Below are positions 46,876 through 56,467 of a stretch of DNA of 64,000 bases, in pieces (position 1 is the stretch's first letter; the number at the start of each line of letters is the position of its first letter). The DNA is from a cyanobacterium PCC 7702. Its GTDB lineage: Bacteria; Cyanobacteriota; Cyanobacteriia; Cyanobacteriales; Nostocaceae. The notes beneath the pieces were generated by a model. The model was not told the origin of the DNA, made no database searches, and worked only from the letters and a program-made list of their open reading frames with translations. The stretch covers positions 984,295-1,048,294 of the forward strand of contig KB235926.1 in NCBI GenBank assembly GCA_000332255.1, given 5' to 3'. A program made the translations under genes and the position numbers.

Positions 46876-48294
46876 ATGCTCTTCACTCACAATCAAAAAC
46901 TGCTTCCCTCGGTGAGCACTGATGAATTCCTACCTCCTGTAAGTCGCTGGACATCCCTAGCAGGGATGTTTCTCGTTACTAACGTTGGTATTGGAATTGC
47001 TCTGGCTTCTTATATTAAGTACAACGTAACTGTAAAAGCTCCTGCACTGGTGCGTCCTGCGGGAGATATCCGAGTGGTACAACCGGAAATAGAGGGAACC
47101 GTTAAAGGAATATACGTGAAAGAAAATCAGACTGTTAAGCAGGGAGATATTATTGCTCGTTTGGACGATACAGAAATATACATTAAAAACAGCCAGCTGC
47201 AAAGCAGTATCGAAGAAAGTAGGTTACAGCTAGCTCAGATTGCAGCTCAAATTCAAGCTTTAGATAATCAAATTAATGCTGATAAAAAGCTTACAGAGCG
47301 GACGATTTTTGCTGCAAAAGCGGAGTTGATGCGCAATGAAAGAGAGTATGCAGATCAGCAGGTGAAAGCTGAAAGTGATTTGTTAGCAGCACAAGCGAAT
47401 TTACAAAAAGCGATCGCTGGTTTACAAAAGGCGAAGGCGGACTTAGAGTTTGCTATACAAGATCGCGATCGCTTCCAAGAATTGGTGCAGTACGGAGCAA
47501 TTGGTAAGCGCGACTATGAGCAGAGAAAATTAGCTGTCAAGCAAGCAGAATTACAAGTTGAAGCTGAACAAAAAGCGGTTGATATTGCTCGTGCTAATAT
47601 TTTGACTGCTAAAGCTGCGATTAATCCCAGTCCAGCAATAGTGGCGATCGCCAAAGAAAGAATTGCTCAAGAAAGCGCTAAAGGCGAATCAAACATTGCT
47701 GCTTTTCTCAAAGAGAAAAATGCTTTGATTCAGCGCCAAATTGAAATGCGCAATCAGATTCTACAATATCAAAACGAGCTGCAAAAAAATATTATTAAAA
47801 TGAAGAGTAGTATTATTCGTGCTACCAGTGATGGCACGATCCTCAAGCTTTATATCCGCAACGCCGGTCAAGTAGTAAATCCTTCCCAACCGATTGCAGA
47901 AATAGTACCTCAACATGCGCCTTTAGTTGTTAAGGCGATGGTTCCTGCTGCGGAAATTAAAAAAGTTGAAATTGGTCAAAAGGTGCAACTGCGAATTGAT
48001 GCCTGTCCTTACCCGGATTACGGTACTCTTAAAGGTGTAGTTACCGCCATTTCTCCAGACGCGATCGCATCTGGAGTTCCAAACACAGCAGCTGCTAGCA
48101 CCCTCGCCACTTCGGCTACTTCCAGTGCTGGTTACTTTGAAGCTATAATCCAGCCAGAAAAGCTACAGTTTGGAAATAATCACCGTCTCTGTAACATCCA
48201 AGTCGGTATGAATGCTACGGCTGACATTATTTCCAAACAAGAAACCGCACTACAATTTATACTTAGAAAGGCCAGGTTAATTACTGATTTATAA
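46876..48294 (+). CDS. HlyD-family periplasmic adaptor
   Basis: A 472-residue adaptor with one N-terminal membrane helix (about 30-50), a split lipoyl domain (PEIEGTVKGIYVKENQTVKQ and later IRATSDGTILKLYIRNAGQV), a long coiled coil of about 110-310, and a beta-barrel region after it. It would link the C39 exporter to an outer-membrane channel. No TolC gene is in the window, so a general TolC is expected. GGAAA lies before the ATG. Confidence 0.93.
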   Translation: MLFTHNQKLLPSVSTDEFLPPVSRWTSLAGMFLVTNVGIGIALASYIKYNVTVKAPALVRPAGDIRVVQPEIEGTVKGIYVKENQTVKQGDIIARLDDTEIYIKNSQLQSSIEESRLQLAQIAAQIQALDNQINADKKLTERTIFAAKAELMRNEREYADQQVKAESDLLAAQANLQKAIAGLQKAKADLEFAIQDRDRFQELVQYGAIGKRDYEQRKLAVKQAELQVEAEQKAVDIARANILTAKAAINPSPAIVAIAKERIAQESAKGESNIAAFLKEKNALIQRQIEMRNQILQYQNELQKNIIKMKSSIIRATSDGTILKLYIRNAGQVVNPSQPIAEIVPQHAPLVVKAMVPAAEIKKVEIGQKVQLRIDACPYPDYGTLKGVVTAISPDAIASGVPNTAAASTLATSATSSAGYFEAIIQPEKLQFGNNHRLCNIQVGMNATADIISKQETALQFILRKARLITDL

Positions 48295-48489
48295 TTACTA
48301 GTTCACTTGGGTTGGTTGGGAAATTTCACTCTGGCTGTGAAAAAAATACTCAATTTTAGTTATCAGTTATGCAGTTTTCTGTGATCGAGATATCCTATTG
48401 TGGCAATTATATTGTCTATTTTCTACGATTTCTTTGGCACCATCATGCCGTATTCTACTTAGTGTTACCTTCTTGGATTAGGAAAATAT

Positions 48490-49215
48490 TTGAGATTCCA
48501 ATGTGCTGTGAACTACCAATTAGCTATACAAATTCTAGTTTTAATAGTCTACATTATTACACTGATTTTGTTTGTTAAATCTTATTATAAGGCGCAACAA
48601 GCATTGAAATGGTGGTCTTGTAGACAGTCTTTAAAAATCTTGTTAGAAGCAGAAAAGATCCGAGATGATTTACTGCAAGAGTCGTTTACGATTCGTCGCA
48701 GCTTAGAGTTTTTACCAACAGATAATTTAGAATTATCCCTTAACAAAACTCAAGAATGCTTAAGAAAAATCGATCATTTCCATCACTCACTGGCTCGACT
48801 CAGCGATCGCCTATTTCCGGTATACTTGCAAGATAGCTTACCTTTTGCTATCCAATCTGTATTAGAGCCTTGGCTGACATCCCATTCCCACTTTTATTTT
48901 CGGATTGATTTGCCCAATTCCTGGCGACATGAACCACCAGAGCGCAGCTTGATCGTTTTAAGGGCTTTGGAAGAGTTACTACAGATTAGTCTCCCTGAAA
49001 TTCTCGTGCCGATTTCAGTTGAGATCAGATTAGAACAACAAGCAAATTTGGGACGTTTGTTAGTGCAAATTACTTACCCTGATGTATCTACTCTCTTATT
49101 CTATACGAATCTACCAGAATTAGATTATCTTTGCGAAAGTTTTAAATTTTTAACATCCGGCAAGTGTGTTTGTCGCAGTCAAAATCTAAGCTTAAATTGC
49201 TGCTTTTCTTGGTAA
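48490..49215 (+). CDS. membrane-anchored histidine-kinase-like protein (degenerate)
   Basis: A 241-residue protein with one N-terminal hydrophobic helix (about 9-28), then a helical part (LLEAEKIRDDLLQESFTIRR) resembling a HisKA_3-type dimerisation region. The C-terminal half has the layout of a kinase ATPase fold but no clear N or G boxes. No histidine lies at the usual phosphorylation site. Starts are weak (TTG at 48490 or GTG at 48508). It sits directly before a response regulator and a CHASE2 kinase and is probably their signalling partner. Confidence 0.6.
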   Translation: MRFQCAVNYQLAIQILVLIVYIITLILFVKSYYKAQQALKWWSCRQSLKILLEAEKIRDDLLQESFTIRRSLEFLPTDNLELSLNKTQECLRKIDHFHHSLARLSDRLFPVYLQDSLPFAIQSVLEPWLTSHSHFYFRIDLPNSWRHEPPERSLIVLRALEELLQISLPEILVPISVEIRLEQQANLGRLLVQITYPDVSTLLFYTNLPELDYLCESFKFLTSGKCVCRSQNLSLNCCFSW

Positions 49216-49307
49216 ATTTTTCATATATATCCGTGATTTTATTGGTGTAAATTAAGAAACAAAACACATCAAACACAAGGGGTCTACTCATAGTGGGGGT
49301 GTTAACT

Positions 49308-49985
49308 ATGAGACAAGTTTTCTCTGCAACAGCTTTGTTAAAAATTCTCGTTATTGACGATCACGAGTCAGTTTTGGGCGGAACAATTGACGTGTTGCGA
49401 AACAAATATCCAGATGCTGAATTTATCACAGCTTTGACTGCCCAGCAAGCCTTGGAGCGAGTATCAAGCATGCAACCGGATCTTGTGGTCATGGATCTTT
49501 CTCTTCCCGAAAGTTTGGGAAAAAGAGCGCGACCAGAGACAGGAGTGAAACTACTGAGAACTTTGATGCAAAATTACCCAAACCTCAACATCGTAGTTCA
49601 AAGCGCCCATGTCAGAACGTTAGTAAGAATTAGACCAGATATTGATGCTCATAAGGGAGGCTTTACAGTAGCAGATAAAAGTCTTTCCAGTCAAGAAATG
49701 TTAACCAGGGTAGACTGGGCTTTACAGGGACTAACTCATACAAAAGATATTAAAGGAATTCATTCTGGATTAGAGGTAAAACCAGAGTGGTTAAGGGTGC
49801 TAACTCTTGCATTTGAAGAAGGATTAACAGACAAGGCGATCGCCGAAAGGATGTGTGTTGGCGAACGTATGGTGCGTCATTACTGGAGCAAGTTACAAGA
49901 TGCTTTAGACGTTTACCCTGAAGAAGGAAAAAATATGCGCATTCAAACGCAAATGCGAGCAAAAGAAGAAGGATTAATCGACTAG
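49308..49985 (+). CDS. LuxR/NarL-type response regulator
   Basis: A 225-residue regulator. The receiver domain (about 10-130) has the acidic pair IDDHES, the phosphorylated Asp in VVMDLSLPES, and a Lys further on. The DNA-binding domain near the C-terminus contains LTDKAIAERMCVGERMVRHY, a shortened LuxR helix-turn-helix. The ATG at 49308 has GGGGGTG upstream; a GTG five codons earlier is in frame. It lies 81 bp before the CHASE2 kinase gene, its likely partner. Its targets may include the peptide cluster upstream, which is inference. Confidence 0.87.
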   Translation: MRQVFSATALLKILVIDDHESVLGGTIDVLRNKYPDAEFITALTAQQALERVSSMQPDLVVMDLSLPESLGKRARPETGVKLLRTLMQNYPNLNIVVQSAHVRTLVRIRPDIDAHKGGFTVADKSLSSQEMLTRVDWALQGLTHTKDIKGIHSGLEVKPEWLRVLTLAFEEGLTDKAIAERMCVGERMVRHYWSKLQDALDVYPEEGKNMRIQTQMRAKEEGLID

Positions 49986-50066
49986 TCAACAGTCATCGGT
50001 CGTTGGTAATTGGTTGAAGCAATTACTAATCATTGAACTTTTGACAGATGACTGGAGACAAAAAAT

Positions 50067-51962
50067 ATGCGTAAGTCTTGGGAAGGAATCAAAGAAGAAC
50101 TAGCTATTTGGCGGGTAGGTTTGTTACCAGGAATCGTGGTGATTGCTCTGGTGGCGATCGCTCGTCTTGTTGGTTCCATGCAATCATTAGAATGGCTAGC
50201 CTTCGATAACTTTCTGCGTTTGCGCCCTACAGAACCCATTGACGAACGCATCACGATCGTCGGAATTAATGAAAAAGACATCCGCAGTATTGGAAAATAC
50301 CCCATACCAGACGAAGAAATAGCAGCATTGTTAGAGAAATTGCATTCTTTTCAACCGAGAGTCATCGGTCTAGATCTTGTCAGAGACTTACCCATAGAAC
50401 CCGGTCATGCAAAACTTGTTGCTGCATTTCAAAAGCTCAAAAATTTAATCGCCATCGAAAAAGTATTACCCGAGCAAATTGCTGCTCCTCCAACCCTACC
50501 TTCTGAGCAAGTTTGTTTTACAGACCAAATTATAGATAGCGATGGAAAACTGCGACGCAGCTTGCTAGCAACACCAACACCCCAAGGTTATAAATATTCT
50601 TTGTCTTTATGTCTAGCAAAAATTTACTTAGCTGCTGAAGGTTTTAGCTTGGAAAACGGTATTCGCGATCCAGAAACCATGAGATTTGGGAATACCGAGA
50701 TACCTAGGTTTTCTCCTAATTTTGGAGGATACGTCAGAGCCGATGCTGGTGGAGTACAGGTAATGCTCAACTTTCGCAACGGTACAGAAAGATTTAGAAT
50801 TATATCTTTAAATGATATTAAAAACGGAAATTTCCGACCTGAGTGGATACGCGATCGCATTGTTATTATCGGAACTACGGCTTCTAGCATTAAAGATTTT
50901 ATCACTACTTCTGGCGTTGCCTCAGCTAAGCCTGCCAGCGGACGCATCTACGGTGTAGAAGTTCAAGCGCACGCCACTTCTCAAATTATTAGTGCTGTAC
51001 TTGATTCCAGACCGTTGTTAAATTCCTGGGCAGAAGGCTGGGAATATCTCTGGATATTTGGCTGGGGTATACTGGGAATCGCTTTAGCTAAACTGACTAA
51101 GTCTCCATATGTAAACCTGCTGGCTGTTGCTATTGCCAGTATAAGTTTAATTGTTACTAGTTACCTGCTTTTAGTGTGGGGAGGTTGGTGGGTCCCATTT
51201 CTACCAGCAATACTAGTTTTAAATTTGAACGGTATTGCACTAACTGCTTTGTATCAATACGATCAAGCATTGCGTTCTCGAATTGAAGCTCGTCAAGCAG
51301 TGATCGAGCGTACCTTCGAAACTATTCACAACGGACCTCTACAAACTCTTGCAAAAACTCTCAAGCGCGTGCGAGAAAAAGATTCACCCCCAGAAGAATT
51401 GCTAGTAACATTGGAAAAAGAACTGGAGAAATTAAACTACGAACTACGAGGCATATACGATTTTTTACAACGAGAACCTCTATCTCAAGATAGAAGTCTT
51501 TATTTAGGAAATGGTTTGTCTCTAAATTTGCAAGATCCTATTCACACTGTTCTTTATCAAGTTTACAACCATACACTAGAGCGGGAATTTCCTTGCTTTA
51601 GTACTTTAAAAGTAAAAATTGTCACTTTCGACCCCATAGAAGAAGGCTATTTGAATATCGACCACAAGCGGGGACTGTGTCGATTTTTAGAAGAAGCTTT
51701 GTGCAATGTGGGAAAGCATGCTACAGGTGTAACTCGTTTAGAAGTTAGTTGTACTAAAAATGAAGGATGGTACACCCTCAAAATAGTTGACGATGGCTTG
51801 GGAATTATTTCTTATAAAGAAGGTCGGGGAACGCAGCAATTTAGAAACTTGGCTCGACAATTAAAAGGAAAATTTACCCGCTTACCCCTTTCTCCTCGGG
51901 GTACATTGTGTGAATTATCGTGGCCGGCAACAAAGTTATGGTTTTGGAGATGTTTTTTGTAA
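50067..51962 (+). CDS. CHASE2-domain sensor histidine kinase
   Basis: A 631-residue protein. A first membrane helix (about 17-38) leads to an extracytoplasmic CHASE2 domain (about 45-300, with ERITIVGINEKDIRSIGKYP and RDRIVIIGTTASSIKDF), then three membrane helices (about 325-400). The cytoplasmic part has a HisKA_3-like helix with the candidate phosphorylated histidine in FETIHNGPLQTLAKTLKRV, an N box EEALCNVGKHATGVTRLEV and a G box VDDGLGI. It should sense an envelope signal and phosphorylate the response regulator upstream. Confidence 0.9.
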   Translation: MRKSWEGIKEELAIWRVGLLPGIVVIALVAIARLVGSMQSLEWLAFDNFLRLRPTEPIDERITIVGINEKDIRSIGKYPIPDEEIAALLEKLHSFQPRVIGLDLVRDLPIEPGHAKLVAAFQKLKNLIAIEKVLPEQIAAPPTLPSEQVCFTDQIIDSDGKLRRSLLATPTPQGYKYSLSLCLAKIYLAAEGFSLENGIRDPETMRFGNTEIPRFSPNFGGYVRADAGGVQVMLNFRNGTERFRIISLNDIKNGNFRPEWIRDRIVIIGTTASSIKDFITTSGVASAKPASGRIYGVEVQAHATSQIISAVLDSRPLLNSWAEGWEYLWIFGWGILGIALAKLTKSPYVNLLAVAIASISLIVTSYLLLVWGGWWVPFLPAILVLNLNGIALTALYQYDQALRSRIEARQAVIERTFETIHNGPLQTLAKTLKRVREKDSPPEELLVTLEKELEKLNYELRGIYDFLQREPLSQDRSLYLGNGLSLNLQDPIHTVLYQVYNHTLEREFPCFSTLKVKIVTFDPIEEGYLNIDHKRGLCRFLEEALCNVGKHATGVTRLEVSCTKNEGWYTLKIVDDGLGIISYKEGRGTQQFRNLARQLKGKFTRLPLSPRGTLCELSWPATKLWFWRCFL

Positions 51963-52568
51963 ATTTGAGGCAGATTTTATAAGTAGAATTTTAATAATTA
52001 TTTAACCTATTTTTCTGTGCTGAAATTTTTACATTTTTTAATTTTTTCCAGAAAAAAGATGAAAATATAGTGAATTCCGATGGAAAAACTTTAAATAAAC
52101 AATGAAGTGCAGTCAAAAATAATCATAATTTTTATACTTGGGTAAATATCACAAACAGCACTTAAAATTCGTATTTTAAACTTTTTATCTTCAAATTTCA
52201 AGTATAATTTTTTATATATTAGCAGTAGTATTTAAGTTTTTATACTGTAAAAATCCCAAAACTGTTCAAGTAATAGATATTAAAAAATCTGTAAAAATTA
52301 ATGTATCTTGAGAGTGGAGGAATAACTAAAATAAAAAAAAAGTGGTTATTTTTAGTAATATAATAATGATAAATAGTTCCTTTTACTTTTTATTGCTGCT
52401 CTTGCAGAGTAGAATCTGGACTTTTCACAGGCAAAAAATTTATTAGTTACAAAAAACTCATGTTATTAAAAAAGTTCTAGTCAGTTTCTGTTCTGCTCGA
52501 GTACTAAAAGAAGATGAATTAATCAACTTTTATTGATAATTTTCTAGTGCAATGCCAGAGAGGAAACA
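51963..52568. other. AT-rich gene-free stretch
   Basis: About 600 bases of very AT-rich sequence with many A and T runs and no coding-like frame. It separates the CHASE2 kinase from the DUF928 gene and probably holds the latter's promoter. AGAGAGGAA precedes that start. No RNA gene or repeat is recognised. Confidence 0.45.
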
Positions 52569-53297
52569 ATGATGATGATTAGCAATAGGTGGCTCTTGCA
52601 CAAAACTTTTCATTCTGCAGTTTTAGCAATTTTTGCTTTGACAACAACACTTTTCTTAACTCAGAACGCCCTAGCTACATATCGACCACCCAGCGATCAA
52701 AAAGCACCAAAGGGCTATACAGACTCCTCAGGAATTAGGGGAAGATGTGATTCTTTTGGTAATTCTTCTTTAGCTTTACTCGCACCCAGCGTCCATGTTG
52801 GACAAACTACTTCATCCCATCCTACTTTCGCTTGGTATGTAGCAAGCCGTCAAAAGCTACCTGTAGAATTTACAATCTATAAACTCGAGCCAAACGAGCA
52901 GCTGAACTTAGTTTATAGGCTGGAATTATACAGTTTTCCTGGAATTACAAAAATCAGTTTACCGTTGCAAAAGCCAGGTTTAACCATTGGTCAAAGATAT
53001 CTATGGCAAGTAGAAGTTTTATGTAACCGCAACCGTCCCTCCCACAATTTAGTTGCTGCAGCAGAAATCGAAACCGTGGCAATACCGGCAAGGTTGAAAA
53101 ATATGCTTTCTCACCAACAGGACCGCTTGCAAAGAGCGAAACTTTATGCAGAAGCAGGAATCTGGTATGATGCTCTAGGTGAAGCTTTAGCTGGTAATAA
53201 CCAAGGAAAATTAGGTTTAGTCGCGGCAAGTTTGCTACAAGATCTTGCGAGTCTAGAAAAACTACCCCAGCAGGGAATTTCTTGGAATTTACCCTAG
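52569..53297 (+). CDS. DUF928 domain-containing exported protein
   Basis: A 242-residue protein with a signal peptide (about 1-36, cut near NALATYRPP). Its mature domain matches DUF928, with LALLAPSVHVGQTTSSHPTF, YLWQVEVLCNRNRPS and the helical end AKLYAEAGIWYDALGEALAG. Function is unknown, but in cyanobacteria DUF928 genes tend to lie beside CHAT and CHASE2 genes, as here. It is convergent with the CHAT gene, with 84 bp between the stops. Confidence 0.87.
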   Translation: MMMISNRWLLHKTFHSAVLAIFALTTTLFLTQNALATYRPPSDQKAPKGYTDSSGIRGRCDSFGNSSLALLAPSVHVGQTTSSHPTFAWYVASRQKLPVEFTIYKLEPNEQLNLVYRLELYSFPGITKISLPLQKPGLTIGQRYLWQVEVLCNRNRPSHNLVAAAEIETVAIPARLKNMLSHQQDRLQRAKLYAEAGIWYDALGEALAGNNQGKLGLVAASLLQDLASLEKLPQQGISWNLP

Positions 53298-53381
53298 GCT
53301 GCGGTAATGCTATAGCAGGGGAGGTAAGACCAAGGATAGAGTGAAAGTCAGTAATCTCAGCGTAGTGGGTTTGGGCAGAGT

Positions 53382-56054
53382 TCACAGCCAATTACCAGAA
53401 AGAATAAACGGCGCCCAGTAGTAGGGATGGGCATATTTTTTTCCTAAGGCTATTAATTCTTGCTGCGCTTTTTGTAGAGCCCGGGCTTTGCTAAATCTCT
53501 CGTTGTGCCAGTATTTGTAAAATTGAGTAACTAATTTCGCTGTGGCAGCATCGTTAACAGACCACAAAGAAGCTAAAGTACTTTTCACACCAGCCAGTAC
53601 CGCTATGTTAGTTAAACTCAGACCTGTACGGTCATCTCCCCTTGCTGTCTCGCAAGCACTCAGCACTAGCAATTCTACCGTGTTACTGCTGACGGCTGCA
53701 TTGTGAATCATAGCGTATAGATCGGTAATGGCAAGCTTTTCATTGTTACCTGTGATGAGGAAAGTATCTTCAGAAACAAGGTTATATTCACCGTGGGTGG
53801 CAATGTGAATAATGGGATAAATTGCTTTGTGAATTTCTGCTTGTAGGCGATCGCGCGTAAAATTTTCGTCCAACAACTGCTTGCTACCTGGAATTAAAGT
53901 TGTGACTTGATTAATTTCCTCTTTGACACTCGCTAAAGCTTGATATTGCTGACCATCTACTACTGCATTTTTTGTTAACCCCACAACTAGCGCTCGTAAT
54001 TTTTCCGGTTGGGTTGGAAGTGTATTTGTCAAACTAACGCTGGCGATCGAGGAGAGCGCGTACTTCTGGATTAAGAATTGTTTACCGTCAGAAAGCGCCG
54101 CCATTGGTATGCTGTGAAAAAGTCCGTCTGGAATAAAAACTAATGTTTCTACCTGCAATAGTTGCAAATCTTTCTCAAAAGGACGAACAATCCAGTTGTA
54201 CAGCTTCTGAGCTTGGCTGTGATTGTAAATTATGTCACTGCGCTTTTCCAGTCCGATTCGAAAAGCGTTGATCTCCTGCTTTATACTTTTACTGTCTAGC
54301 TGGATCCACTTAAACTTAACTTCACCATTCGGAAGAGAAACTATAATTGCCGTACGCTCTGGCTGGATAATTGACCAAAACATGGCTGTGTTTGGGGGAG
54401 TTTTCAGTAAATCCACCTTCGGTTGATAAATTATTTGGACCTCGGGATCTTGCTCGAAATAGTTGCTCAGCTCTGTTATTTTCAAAGCATCGATAGTGGT
54501 CAGAACCGAGTTAAGATCCTCTAAACTTAACTTAATTGCAATTAACTCTCGATACATTTGTTTTACTGTTTCGTAGCGATCGATTTGCACCTCAAAATCT
54601 GCGATCGCTTGGTCGCGGATTTGTCTGTAGACACCCTTTGGGCGGCTTCTCGTAGAGAAGGTTGCAATAGCTTGGTTGTAAGCAGCGATCGCCTCAAGTA
54701 ACAAATTTTGCGCTTTTAATATTCTTCCAGTCTGCCATTGCCATAAATACAAGCTATCTTCAGCGTTTAATTCCCCTGCAACTGCTTGTTGCGCTTGACG
54801 AGTGAAAGTTAACGCTTGCTGATAATTGTGCTGACATTCATAAACATGACCGAGATAACCTAAAGCAAAAGATAAAGCTCGCTTTGCATGCAAACTTGCA
54901 GCTATGGATACAGCTTTATTCAGTAAATCCATAACTTTAGGATCTTCTTGATTCCGAGAACATGCAGCTAAAGATAAAATTTCGCCACCAGGTAAAGATT
55001 GTATAATTTGAGCTAGTTTAATTGCAGCATAAACTTTCTGCTGGGAATTTGGTAAGTTTGCTAATAAAGATGTGGCTAGTTGCAATTTGGCCCTAGCTAG
55101 TTGGAATTCCTTGACGCGATAGGTAGGTAGAATGGAATCAACAAGCAAATTTATTTCGCTGATTTTATCTTGATACTGACGAGCAATATTCAAACTTTTT
55201 TGTAAATATTTTAAAGCTTTTAGATCGTATTCAAATGCCTGCCTGTTGAAAATTCTAGCTTCGTCACTATCACCTGCTTCCAAAGCAGAATTGGCAAGAT
55301 TATAATTAATTTGACTTAAACTAATATAAGTACTTGCTATTTTTTTTATAGCCAAATCATAATAGCCTGAATGTGGAAATTCCTGAGCGATTTCGAGACT
55401 GGATTTAAAACAGAAAATAGCTCGCTTGTAATTACCTTGCAGTCTGTAAGCTTCTCCTTTAGTTACCAAAGCAGTCAGCTTTAATAAATCATTATTGTAA
55501 GTGCGGGCAATCTGCAAAGCATTTTCAGAAATTATAATTGCCTTGTTTGTTTTTCCCAAATTGTTGTATGCTTGAGCTTGTTTTACCAGTACGTGTCCTA
55601 CATTCAAAATATCATTTACTTGCTGGTAAAAAGCGAGCGCTTGATGCCAATACTCAATTGCTACTTTGGTTTGACCCATTTGCTGATATGCTAGTGCTAA
55701 ATAATCAATTAATAACGCTGTACTAGCATGATTGCCATCACCTTGAGATTGCCTTAACGCTATTTTCCAGTCTTGAATCGCCCCTTTTAAATCTCCTGCT
55801 TTGTATTTTTTCAGACCTTGCTGGAGTAGTTTTCCAGTATTGGTAGAGACTGAAAAACCAGAATTGGCAGAACTTTGAGGTATACTGGTAGCTGTAGCTA
55901 CTGCTTTAGCTCTTACTTGCCAAAGGCTTAGTGGTAAATGCATCACGCATAAATTACAAGTAAAAATAAACAAAAATAACACTTGCAAGAAGCGATGGAC
56001 GCTCGATGTCCGGTATCTGCTTGGCATAAAAGCAATTTGATGATAAATTTCCAA
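53382..56054 (-). CDS. TPR-CHAT protein, exported caspase-like protease candidate
   Basis: An 890-residue protein. A hydrophobic N-terminal segment (about 22-40) suggests export or anchoring. TPR units fill about residues 70-480 (KAGDLKGAIQDWKIALRQS, LAYQQMGQTKVAIEYWHQAL). The C-terminal CHAT domain (about 600-890) has the catalytic pair: His in IHIATHGEYN and Cys in LVLSACETARGD. The fold is that of caspases and separase; substrates are unknown. Residues near 479-490 come from a dispersed repeat inserted in frame. Confidence 0.92.
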   Translation of the reverse strand: MEIYHQIAFMPSRYRTSSVHRFLQVLFLFIFTCNLCVMHLPLSLWQVRAKAVATATSIPQSSANSGFSVSTNTGKLLQQGLKKYKAGDLKGAIQDWKIALRQSQGDGNHASTALLIDYLALAYQQMGQTKVAIEYWHQALAFYQQVNDILNVGHVLVKQAQAYNNLGKTNKAIIISENALQIARTYNNDLLKLTALVTKGEAYRLQGNYKRAIFCFKSSLEIAQEFPHSGYYDLAIKKIASTYISLSQINYNLANSALEAGDSDEARIFNRQAFEYDLKALKYLQKSLNIARQYQDKISEINLLVDSILPTYRVKEFQLARAKLQLATSLLANLPNSQQKVYAAIKLAQIIQSLPGGEILSLAACSRNQEDPKVMDLLNKAVSIAASLHAKRALSFALGYLGHVYECQHNYQQALTFTRQAQQAVAGELNAEDSLYLWQWQTGRILKAQNLLLEAIAAYNQAIATFSTRSRPKGVYRQIRDQAIADFEVQIDRYETVKQMYRELIAIKLSLEDLNSVLTTIDALKITELSNYFEQDPEVQIIYQPKVDLLKTPPNTAMFWSIIQPERTAIIVSLPNGEVKFKWIQLDSKSIKQEINAFRIGLEKRSDIIYNHSQAQKLYNWIVRPFEKDLQLLQVETLVFIPDGLFHSIPMAALSDGKQFLIQKYALSSIASVSLTNTLPTQPEKLRALVVGLTKNAVVDGQQYQALASVKEEINQVTTLIPGSKQLLDENFTRDRLQAEIHKAIYPIIHIATHGEYNLVSEDTFLITGNNEKLAITDLYAMIHNAAVSSNTVELLVLSACETARGDDRTGLSLTNIAVLAGVKSTLASLWSVNDAATAKLVTQFYKYWHNERFSKARALQKAQQELIALGKKYAHPYYWAPFILSGNWL
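54627..54658 (+). repeat. dispersed 32-nt repeat, copy B (inside the CHAT gene)
   Basis: GTAGAC, nine bases, then GCGGCTTCTCGTAGAGA, matching copy A at 5956-5987 in the outer 23 bases and in spacing. On the coding strand it encodes most of STRSRPKGVYR. Removing about 12 codons restores the pattern AIATF-QIRDQAIADFEVQ expected for this region of TPR-CHAT proteins. Confidence 0.72.
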
Positions 56055-56467
56055 CCAACCAGTTTGCTGAAATTTAACGTTTCATTTCCTAAGATATACT
56101 GATAATTCATGAATATTGTGTAAATAATCTTCTAGAAATTGCAAAGATTTAATATGTCGACTGTGTTAATTTTTTTGTAAAATTTAGTATAAATATGAAT
56201 ATGAATTACAGCTAAAAATCAATTTTGGTAGAGAAGTATTTGGGAAAATAAAGTTATATTAAAAGATTGTTTTATTAGGCAAGATATATAAGTAAAAATC
56301 ATCAATAAAAATTATTAAATAGCAAAAACTGCAATATAGTTAAGAACAAGAAAAACTAAAATTCTGGAAATCGTGGAGATTTAGTTTTGTAGACCTAGCA
56401 ACAACGCAAAGCCAGCCGGTGCAAAATAACAGTTAGATACAACTTATGTATTTGCGAGATAGAGAAG
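56055..56467. other. AT-rich divergent intergenic region
   Basis: It lies between the CHAT and deacetylase genes, which point away from each other, so both promoters should be here. The composition is very AT-rich with no coding frame or strong repeat. Confidence 0.4.
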
